DNA of 33,403 nt from DASZXJ01 sp035545895 (GTDB taxonomy: Bacteria > Planctomycetota > Phycisphaerae > Tepidisphaerales > Tepidisphaeraceae): assembly GCA_035545895.1 (NCBI GenBank), contig DASZXJ010000045.1, positions 1-33,403 of the forward strand. Reading direction: 5' to 3'. The notes under the pieces were generated by a model. It did not search any database. It saw only the letters and a program-made list of their open reading frames with translations, and was not told the DNA's origin. This document shows, piece by piece, positions 7,730 to 13,576 of this stretch. Numbering within the stretch: position 1 is the stretch's first letter; every line of letters begins with the position of its first letter. A program made the position numbers and the translations under genes.

Positions 7730-8647
7730 ATGATACCGTCACCGCAAACGTTCGATGTCGTCCCTCAGCTTCGAAGCATTCTCGACACTCCGGCCGAGGC
7801 GGTTGACGATCAGGTGCAGGCGCTTCAATCACAAATCATTTCCCTCAATGCCGAAATCGAAGCGCTGCGCAAGCGCGACGAGACCGTCAAGTTCTACATG
7901 CAGCGGCTGGATGAAGAGATGCGCCTCGCTGCGCGATTGCAGCAGGATTTTTTGCCCAAAACGTTGCCGCAACTCGGTTCCGTACATTTTCATGCGCTGT
8001 TCCGTCCCGCCGGGTATGTCAGCGGGGATCTTTATGATGTCATGCGCCTCGATGAATCGCACGTCGGTTTTTACATGGCCGACGCGGTCGGACACGGAAT
8101 GCCCGCCGCCCTGCTCACCATGTTCATCAAAAATGCCCTCGTGACCAAGCAAATCAACCCGGAAGGCTATCGCTTGCTCACCGCCGGCGAAACGATGGCG
8201 GAACTGAATCGGGTTTTGATTCAGCAGGACCTCTCCTACGCGACTTTCGCGACCGCTGTATACGGACGAATCGACACCAATACGCTTGAGATGACCTTTG
8301 CACGCGGCGGACACCCCAATCCCATTCTGCTTGGAGCGGATGGTTCCACGCGAACGCTCGCCGCCGATGGCGGTTTGCTCGGCATCTTCCCGGAAGAAAC
8401 CTTCTCGACCAGCACCGTGCAACTCAAGCCAGGCGATCGACTTTTCATCTTCAGCGACGGCATCGAAGTCGCGTTTTCAGAAGATCTCCAGTCCCCTGAT
8501 GCGCAGAGCTGGAAAAACGAAATCCAGAAGCGCCGCAAACTCAGCGGCCAGGAGATCGTTGCCAGCCTTGCTGCCCATCTCGACAGCGAATCAGGCAGCC
8601 TCGCCCCCAAAGACGACCTCACGCTTATTGTCGCAGAAGTGCAATAA
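7730..8647 (+). CDS. SpoIIE/RsbU-type PP2C serine phosphatase
   Basis: 305 residues. The N-terminal region (about 24-70) is a predicted coiled coil ending in EEMRLAARLQQDFLP, the linker that precedes RsbU/SpoIIE phosphatase domains. The catalytic domain shows the metal-binding motifs SGDLYDV (98-104) and ADAVGHGMPAALL (117-129), then ARGGHPNPIL, FSDGIEVA and the final KDDLTLIV. All the aspartates expected for Mn/Mg binding appear present. The family dephosphorylates anti-sigma-factor antagonists (STAS proteins). There is no receiver, PAS, GAF or HAMP domain, so the input must come through the coiled coil or a partner. No STAS protein or RsbW-like kinase is adjacent. The start ATG has no evident Shine-Dalgarno. 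Confidence 0.92.
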   Translation: MIPSPQTFDVVPQLRSILDTPAEAVDDQVQALQSQIISLNAEIEALRKRDETVKFYMQRLDEEMRLAARLQQDFLPKTLPQLGSVHFHALFRPAGYVSGDLYDVMRLDESHVGFYMADAVGHGMPAALLTMFIKNALVTKQINPEGYRLLTAGETMAELNRVLIQQDLSYATFATAVYGRIDTNTLEMTFARGGHPNPILLGADGSTRTLAADGGLLGIFPEETFSTSTVQLKPGDRLFIFSDGIEVAFSEDLQSPDAQSWKNEIQKRRKLSGQEIVASLAAHLDSESGSLAPKDDLTLIVAEVQ

Positions 8648-8697
8648 GATAACGCCGCCCCGCTGGCCGCCACTAAACAAGGATTTGTCTCTGCCGG

Positions 8698-9810
8698 TTA
8701 GTGGGATGCTTCAATCCATGCTTGTCTTAGAATGCGCTCAATGCGTTGGACTGCCCAGGCGGTTTGGATGGCCTTCATTTCCATGACCGACATGTCGCGC
8801 CCCATGTATTGCCCGTGAAATCGGAAGAACTTGTCCGTATCAAACGGCTGGGCGGAGCCTTGTGGATGCTGCGGCGTGCCACCCTGGTCGGTCGCGTGCA
8901 TGGCAGCCAGACCGATGAGCGGCAAGGCATCGTAGCTTTTGAGTCCGACTTCCAGCGTTTGATGAAACAAATCGCCCGATTGGACCGGATCTTTGAATTC
9001 CTCAAGCTGCTTGACGAACAACCGCCAAAATTCCTGCCGCAGCGACTGGAACTCGTTCACCTCGTCATCGCACATGCGATATTCCACTTCTGCGTGAACA
9101 TTGGGGCTGCGGCGCTTGTCGGCAAAATAGGATTGGCTTTTGTAATCCATCGTCGTGTGCTGCGGCTGGGTGTTGTCGGCCAGGTAATGCGCAAGATAGC
9201 CGCCCCAATAAACGGCGGTCTTCAATTCCTGCTCTTTGAGTGTTGGCGCATTGAACTGCTTGGCCCGGATGGAATTGACCAGCTCGTTGTAACATTGCTC
9301 GATCCGAAACGGCAGCATGCCTGCCTGAATGTATCGCGCATCGTGCATGTCATGAGGAATTTCACCCTCTGCGGGCTTATGGGATAGATCGTGCTGATAA
9401 TTGCGCGGCGTGTCTCCCGGGACGAACATCTCCAAATCAATGAAATGCAGCAATCGCTCATGCACGCCAAATGGTTCGATCTTGACATTGCCTTTGTCTT
9501 CAAGGGCATGAATATCGGGCTGACAGACCCAGTAAGAGATGCCGCTCAATCCTTCGGGCTTGATGCCGACGTGGGTGTGCAGGAAGTATTCGCGCTGGCC
9601 GGACATATCGGACACGTCGCCGGCGATGTCCTTCAGCCAGGCCTTCATGTCATCCGGCGTTTGCGGGTCCTGCAACAGCCTATACACGGCAATACGGGCA
9701 AACTGGATGTGCTCCTTAAAGCTCCATCCCCACGCCTGGGAGCACGCCAGGAGCGAAGCAATCACGAATACCATGAAACGCCGGGACGCAATGGAAGGCG
9801 TGCTGGGCAT
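8698..9810 (-). CDS. Secreted S1-P1 nuclease / phospholipase C-like zinc protein
   Basis: 370 residues with a Sec signal peptide (hydrophobic FMVFVIASLLAC, then SQAWG). The zinc-ligand pattern of the S1-P1 nuclease/zinc phospholipase C fold is visible: W29-S-F-K-E-H34 matches Trp1...His6 of P1-type nucleases, and LAHYLADNTQPQH gives the His-x3-Asp-x5-His set. A later HAEVE may provide the His-x3-Glu/Asp pair. Cleavage between G28 and W29 (Ala-x-Gly) would expose the Trp whose amino group binds zinc in known members. Substrate may be nucleic acid or phospholipid; this cannot be settled here. The protein is longer than B. cereus PLC (about 245 mature residues). It is convergent with the phosphatase gene (50-bp gap). 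Confidence 0.82.
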   Translation of the reverse strand: MPSTPSIASRRFMVFVIASLLACSQAWGWSFKEHIQFARIAVYRLLQDPQTPDDMKAWLKDIAGDVSDMSGQREYFLHTHVGIKPEGLSGISYWVCQPDIHALEDKGNVKIEPFGVHERLLHFIDLEMFVPGDTPRNYQHDLSHKPAEGEIPHDMHDARYIQAGMLPFRIEQCYNELVNSIRAKQFNAPTLKEQELKTAVYWGGYLAHYLADNTQPQHTTMDYKSQSYFADKRRSPNVHAEVEYRMCDDEVNEFQSLRQEFWRLFVKQLEEFKDPVQSGDLFHQTLEVGLKSYDALPLIGLAAMHATDQGGTPQHPQGSAQPFDTDKFFRFHGQYMGRDMSVMEMKAIQTAWAVQRIERILRQAWIEASH

Positions 9811-9837
9811 ACGCCCATGATACCGGGAACTGTTAAG

Positions 9838-10473
9838 TTACTTCAAAGCTTGAAGAGCATCGCCGAACACGATTTGTGAGATGGCAGCGTCGGATTCACC
9901 CTTTTGTTTGCCTTTGATGAGGACGAACAGCGGCTGCTTAATTTCGGGAGCCGCATTATTGCCCAGCAACAGGTTGCTGGTTACCGGGGCAGGCGCCTCC
10001 CACAGAACCAGCACAGCGATCAGATCGTTGGCAGATGGATCCAGCGAGGCTGCAAGCCATTGACGTGCAATCGAATTGGCTCGATCCCGTTGATCCTTTT
10101 CCTCCCGTGTGCAGAACTGCTTGCGAAGCGTTGCGGGGAAATTATCGAAGGCTTTGAAATCGGCGCCCAGGTCGGTGGCGATCGTCTCGGCCGGCCAGGT
10201 GTATACGCGCGACGAAATGATCGTCAGCCCCTGCGTGCGCTGAAGCAGATGGTATCGGGTATGGTTTTGGTTCCCGTCCAAGCCACGGACGATCACGTCA
10301 TCACCGACCATGGCGGCAGTCTGAACGGCGCCGGATTCATCAATGATCGACTGCGAGAGATTGCTGATGAGCTGCCCCCATGCCGCGGGCGCGGGCTGGG
10401 TAGTCTGCGCGGCCACGGTTGAGGCCCAGAGCAATGCACCCATTGTTAATATGAACTCGAGGCGAAAACGCAT
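9838..10473 (-). CDS. Secreted protein of unknown function
   Basis: 211 residues from the ATG at 10473, which is supported by a GAGGTG ribosome site 6 bases upstream; a longer in-frame start at 10521 lacks this support. The N-terminus is a signal peptide (MRFRLEFILTMGALLWASTV) probably cleaved before QTTQPAP. The mature part has no family I recognise. It contains one Cys, a charged EEKDQRDRAN helix, and strands such as LIAVLVLWEAPAPV and PLFVLIKG. It lies 27 bp upstream of the S1-P1/PLC-like gene on the same strand, so the two exported proteins are probably co-transcribed and may work together, but nothing in the sequence proves this. Confidence 0.72.
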   Translation of the reverse strand: MRFRLEFILTMGALLWASTVAAQTTQPAPAAWGQLISNLSQSIIDESGAVQTAAMVGDDVIVRGLDGNQNHTRYHLLQRTQGLTIISSRVYTWPAETIATDLGADFKAFDNFPATLRKQFCTREEKDQRDRANSIARQWLAASLDPSANDLIAVLVLWEAPAPVTSNLLLGNNAAPEIKQPLFVLIKGKQKGESDAAISQIVFGDALQALK

Positions 10474-10634
10474 GACGACCACCTCATCTATTCTATCGGT
10501 CAGATAAGGCTTGCGGTGCATTTTTCGGAGCGGCGTTGAAATCTCGTTATAGAAAATGCGACATGATTATGGGACCGAGTGCCCCAAAATACAAAGGCGA
10601 ACCCGGGGACGATAATACAGCCGGCGGACGGTCG

Positions 10635-11531
10635 TCACTTCTTCATGGCTTCGACACCGCCCATGATTTCCGACAGCTCCGTCGTGATCTGGCTCTGGCG
10701 AGCCCGGTTGTATTGCATGGTTAGCGCCTTGGCCATTTTGTCGGCGTTGTCGGTGGCGCTCTTCATCGCGACCATTCGCGCGACGTGCTCGCTGGTCGTG
10801 GCGTCAAGGAACGCCTGGAAAAACGCGGTGCGAACGGTGAGCGGCAAAAGTTCGTCGAGCAGTTCGCGCGGCTCGGGAGAGAAATCATAGATCGTTTCGG
10901 TTTTGATGGCTGGCTCGGCGGACTTCTCGGTCTTTGCAGCCACTCCGGCGAGCGGCAACATCGCCGAGACTTCCGGCCGCTGAACGCCAGCGCTGACGAA
11001 ATTCATGTACGCAATGTAAACCGCATCGAGTTCGCCCTTGGTGAAGCGGTCCATGAACAGATCGGCCACGCGCTGGACATCGACAAAGCGAGGCGTGTCC
11101 TGCGCGTCGAGGCGCTGAGTGATCGGCCGCTTCTGAAACGTGAAAAAGCTGATCCCTTTTTTACCGGCCACGTAAAGATCAATCGTTTTCCCCGCAGCAA
11201 GCTGCTCGCGGATGAAATGCATTGAAGTCCGCAGCACGCTGCCGTTGTATGCGCCGGCGAGACCCCGGTTACTCGTTAAGACGACCAGCCCGATGCGGTT
11301 GGTGCGGTCGGCGTCGGTCGGCTGACGCAGCAGCGGATGCCGGACATTGCCGACGCTGCTCGCCAGTTCCCGGACGAGCTCACGGACTTTCTGCGTGTAA
11401 GGTTTGGTGCCAACGGCGCGCTTAAGCGACTTCTGGAACTTCGCCGTCGCGATCATCTGCATCGTCTTGGTGATTTTCTTGATGTTTCGAACCGCCTTGC
11501 GGCGTTTGACGATTGCGCGTGCCTTGGCCAT
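10635..11531 (-). CDS. atpG: F1-type ATP synthase gamma subunit
   Basis: 298 residues, normal size for the rotary central-stalk gamma subunit. The N-terminal coiled-coil helix (VKRRKAVRNIKKITKTMQMIA) and the C-terminal helix (MKSATDNADKMAKALTMQYNRARQ followed by ITTELSEIMGG) are diagnostic, as is LTSNRGLAGAYN in the middle. An insertion-like stretch rich in Ala/Lys/Glu lies around residues 205-225. GAGGAA precedes the ATG. Normally atpG sits between atpA and atpD. Here it is flanked by an unrelated secreted-protein gene downstream and tRNA-Ala upstream, so the ATP synthase genes are split in this genome, or this is an extra copy. Confidence 0.96.
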   Translation of the reverse strand: MAKARAIVKRRKAVRNIKKITKTMQMIATAKFQKSLKRAVGTKPYTQKVRELVRELASSVGNVRHPLLRQPTDADRTNRIGLVVLTSNRGLAGAYNGSVLRTSMHFIREQLAAGKTIDLYVAGKKGISFFTFQKRPITQRLDAQDTPRFVDVQRVADLFMDRFTKGELDAVYIAYMNFVSAGVQRPEVSAMLPLAGVAAKTEKSAEPAIKTETIYDFSPEPRELLDELLPLTVRTAFFQAFLDATTSEHVARMVAMKSATDNADKMAKALTMQYNRARQSQITTELSEIMGGVEAMKK

Positions 11532-11548
11532 GAATTCCTCATAAAGCT

Positions 11549-11618
11549 GGCGGCAGGCAGCCGGCGGCTGGCAGTGACTGGACTGCCTGCTGCCCGCTGC
11601 GAGCTGCCTGCTGAACTC
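11549..11618. repeat. 70-bp inverted array of ten 7-bp units (GC-rich)
   Basis: The spacer between tRNA-Ala and atpG divides cleanly into ten heptads: GGCGGCA, GGCAGCC, GGCGGCT, GGCAGTG, ACTGGAC, TGCCTGC, TGCCCGC, TGCGAGC, TGCCTGC, TGAACTC. The first four share GGC at the start. The later ones are near reverse complements (GCAGGCA-like), so the halves can pair. The array ends at the base next to the tRNA 3' end. Confidence 0.7.
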
Positions 11619-11691
11619 TGGAGCCGAGCGGGATCGAACCGCTAACCCCTGCCTTGCAAAGGCAGTGCTCTCCCAATTGAGCTACGGCCCC
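11619..11691 (-). tRNA. tRNA-Ala (TGC anticodon)
   Basis: Read on the minus strand from 11691, a full cloverleaf of 73 bases is present. The acceptor stem is GGGGCCG/CGGCTCC with discriminator A. The anticodon stem CTGCC/GGCAG encloses the loop TTTGCAA, giving anticodon TGC. The T-arm contains GGTTCGATCCC. The G3:U70 wobble, the main identity element for alanyl-tRNA synthetase, is present, which independently supports the alanine call. CCA is not encoded (GAG follows the discriminator). The gene lies 87 bp upstream of atpG on the same strand. Confidence 0.97.
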
Positions 11692-11790
11692 GAAATAGGC
11701 GAAGCATTGTAAGGAGCAAGCCCAGGGTTGTCACGCCCGCGAAATCAGAGAGAATTCGGCGAAGTCGGGGTTGATTCTCCGGTCAAACCA

Positions 11791-11835
11791 TCGCGATGGC
11801 GCAAGCGACGTCGAAACCCGCTTGCGCCATCGCGA
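11791..11835. repeat. 17-bp perfect inverted repeat
   Basis: TCGCGATGGCGCAAGCG (11791-11807) and its exact complement (11819-11835) are separated by 11 bases. It is a long GC-rich stem with no T-run on either side, about 100 bp upstream of tRNA-Ala. It could be a transcript-borne hairpin, a protein-binding palindrome, or remains of a mobile element end. Confidence 0.7.
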
Positions 11836-11962
11836 CAGTGACTCCAGGACCGCGGGAAACACGCAGATGCGCGAAGATTCAGCGCATTTCATCGACCAAT
11901 CCGTTTGTCTGTTTCGTCATATGGCGCGCAATTTTGTGCAGTTTCTGAGAGCCTTGAGAAAC

Positions 11963-12018
11963 GGATTTCGGATTTTGGATTTCGGATTGCGGATTGTGGA
12001 TTGTGGATTTGGGAATTG
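11963..12018. repeat. Heptanucleotide tandem repeat, eight units
   Basis: Eight contiguous 7-bp units: GGATTTC, GGATTTT, GGATTTC, GGATTGC, GGATTGT, GGATTGT, GGATTTG, GGAATTG. The consensus is GGATTNN with no phase breaks. All units point the same way, unlike the inverted arrays at 11549 and 31295. Confidence 0.85.
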
Positions 12019-12075
12019 GAGTTGCGCGACATGAGTCAGCATGGCGCAACAAAGGAGCCGCGGGTCACTGGATCT

Positions 12076-12180
12076 TCGTCATTCGGATTTCGTCATTGAT
12101 TCGTCATTCTGATTTGGTCATTCGTCATTCAGGTTATGGTCATTGGGATTTTGTTGGTCATTGGGATTTGGTCATTGACC
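12076..12180. repeat. Degenerate TCATT/GGATT repeat field
   Basis: The word TCATT recurs at 12079, 12093, 12104, 12118, 12125, 12140, 12158 and 12172, with several spacings of 7 or 14 bases, interleaved with GGATTT-like words. The 14-base string GGTCATTGGGATTT occurs twice (12138 and 12156). It looks like a decayed relative of the neighbouring heptad array. Confidence 0.6.
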
Positions 12181-12287
12181 GTTTAATCCCCGCTTCAACG
12201 CCAACCCCCGCCCGCCTTCGCCTAGCGAACGATGCGGTATCCCAACGTACCTCCCTACGACTCCGATCGCATCTCTCGCCTGCATTG

Positions 12288-12399
12288 CGGCTGGCAGCGC
12301 AGCCGGGTTCCTTATTACCCCGGGTTTTAACCGGTCTGGGTCCTGATGAACGGCAGGCAACATTTCCGTAGGGGCTTTAAGAGAATCCCTTCTGCCTGC
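12288..12399. other. Hairpin-rich stretch upstream of the low-complexity secreted protein
   Basis: Successive potential stems are CGGCTG/CAGCCG (12288-12305), GGGT/ACCC (12305-12320), and GCAGGCA (12353-12359)/TGCCTGC (12393-12399), the last with a nested AGGG/CCCT pair. It could be a structured RNA or 5' leader on the plus strand. I recognise no known riboswitch or small RNA class. Confidence 0.3.
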
Positions 12400-12514
12400 T
12401 AAATCGTGGGCCGCGTAAAGTTTATATGTAATTGCCATGTTCCTTCGGCAGGGATGTTCATCGCTGCTGTATGGAAATTAGGAACGTGGCAGCATTTAAC
12501 TTGTGGAGGACCGC

Positions 12515-13372
12515 ATGAATCGCACATTTCACAAAATCGCAAGTGCATTGGCAGCCGGGACTTTGGCTTTTGGATTGGGCGTTGGCGAACTGAATGCTCA
12601 GACGTCGCAACCAGCAGGCCCGGTGCGTCCGGCCAATCCCCGGCCAATCGTTCCGAATCCAGCAATTCCCCCGGTGAATCCAAATCCGACTCCCAATCCG
12701 GTGACACCGGTGAATCCGGTCAACCCGATCACCCCACCGAGCACGCCGACGGATCCGACCACGCCGGTAACACCGGTGCCTCCTCCGATCGCACCAGGCG
12801 CCCCATCGACACCGACGACGCCGAATAATCCGAGCACGCCAAGCTCGCCGACCGCGCCAGGCACGCCAGGCGGAACGACGGGCGGCGGCGTGGGAGGCCC
12901 GGGTGGGATTGGTGGCGTTGGTTCACCCGGCACGGTTGGGCCAGGCTCGCCCGGTGGCGGACCGGTGACGCCTCAACCCTTCCCCGATAGCACCGTCAAC
13001 GGCAGCATCGGCGGGCCAGGTACGGTCGGTGGAACCGTATCATCAGGATCGATCGGCGGCCCCGGCAGCACCGGCAGCTCCGTCAACACCAACGGAAGCA
13101 TTGGCGGGTCCGGGTCGGTTGGGACCGGTTCGACCTCAACCGGATCGATGGGATCAGGCTCAGGGAATCTTGGGACCTCGGGCAACCTCGGAGGTGCCGG
13201 GTCATCCGCGCGGATTGGAGCAGGCGCTTCGGGTAACACCGGAGCTTCGGGAAGCACCGGTGCAACAGGATCGACCGGGTCCAGCGGATCGGCTGGATCG
13301 ACCGGGTCCACTGGCGCATCGGGCAGTTCGGGCGCTTCCGGCGGAGCGGGCGCTTCTGGCGGCAGCCGCTAA
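12515..13372 (+). CDS. Secreted Pro-rich / Gly-Ser-rich low-complexity protein
   Basis: 285 residues from the ATG at 12515, preceded by GGAGG at the right distance; an in-frame GTG at 12503 lies before that site and is rejected. A signal peptide (about 1-28, hydrophobic core ALAAGTLAFGLGVG) ends near LNA-QTSQPA. The mature protein has two blocks. The first (about 30-120) is Pro/Thr/Asn-rich with repeating NP and TP steps. The second (about 120-285) is Gly/Ser/Thr-rich with repeated GSIGGPG, GSTG and GASG units, partly collagen-like but without a regular Gly-X-Y frame. There is no cysteine. It is probably an extended or adhesive surface/matrix protein; no catalytic domain exists. It precedes the polysaccharide locus but ends in its own terminator. 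Confidence 0.8.
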   Translation: MNRTFHKIASALAAGTLAFGLGVGELNAQTSQPAGPVRPANPRPIVPNPAIPPVNPNPTPNPVTPVNPVNPITPPSTPTDPTTPVTPVPPPIAPGAPSTPTTPNNPSTPSSPTAPGTPGGTTGGGVGGPGGIGGVGSPGTVGPGSPGGGPVTPQPFPDSTVNGSIGGPGTVGGTVSSGSIGGPGSTGSSVNTNGSIGGSGSVGTGSTSTGSMGSGSGNLGTSGNLGGAGSSARIGAGASGNTGASGSTGATGSTGSSGSAGSTGSTGASGSSGASGGAGASGGSR

Positions 13373-13423
13373 AACCGGTGAATTCTGAAGCACCCGGTTA
13401 TTGATGACGGCTTCATTTGTTTG

Positions 13424-13466
13424 CGGGCCGCGTGGACCAATGGGTTCACGCGGCCCGTTGATTTTT
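13424..13466 (+). terminator. Strong intrinsic terminator
   Basis: CGGGCCGCGTG (13424-13434) pairs perfectly with CACGCGGCCCG (13447-13457), an 11-bp GC-rich stem with a 12-base loop. It is followed by TTGATTTTT. It ends transcription of the low-complexity protein about 50 bp past its stop. Confidence 0.88.
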
Positions 13467-13470
13467 CAGT

Positions 13471-13505
13471 AAAAGCCCGTGTCACATTTGAAAATGCACA
13501 GCACC
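13471..13505 (-). repeat. Probable half-copy of the REP-like element
   Basis: On the minus strand this reads GGTGCTGTGCATTTTCAAA then TGTGACACGGGCTTTT. This resembles the left half of the element at 724-760 (GGTACTGGTGCAGTTTGA, then TGTGACACGGCCTTT). The right half is missing. It directly abuts the terminator tail. Confidence 0.4.
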
Positions 13506-13576
13506 GATTTTTCCATCTTGACGGACCAGCAACCATTGCCCGATGATTAAACCATCTGCACTTCTTGAAAGATGCA

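Larger units (their letters stand above)
11692..12514. other. Gene-free region of about 0.8 kb
   Basis: No convincing coding sequence. From left to right it contains a 17-bp perfect inverted repeat (11791-11835), a 7-bp tandem array (11963-12018), a degenerate TCATT/GGATT repeat field (12076-12180), a GC-rich stretch with several small hairpins (12288-12399), and the leader of the low-complexity secreted protein. It may hold promoters for tRNA-Ala (minus) and the gene at 12515 (plus), but none was recognised. Confidence 0.6.

Noticed and set aside
11549..12180. Repeat arrays considered as a CRISPR array
   Set aside because: The units are 7 bp and contiguous, without 24-40 bp repeats or unique spacers, and no cas gene is present.
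12343..12369. CTGATGA followed by an ACGG/CCGT stem, resembling a hammerhead ribozyme core
   Set aside because: The required GAAA after stem II is absent (AGGG instead) and no matching stem I/III with a cleavage triplet was found.
12172..12438. An 88-residue open frame on the minus strand with an AAGGAA before its ATG
   Set aside because: It runs through the hairpin-rich stretch and into the repeat field, has no recognisable domain, and its C-terminal part looks like translated repeat DNA. The ribosome site alone is not enough.
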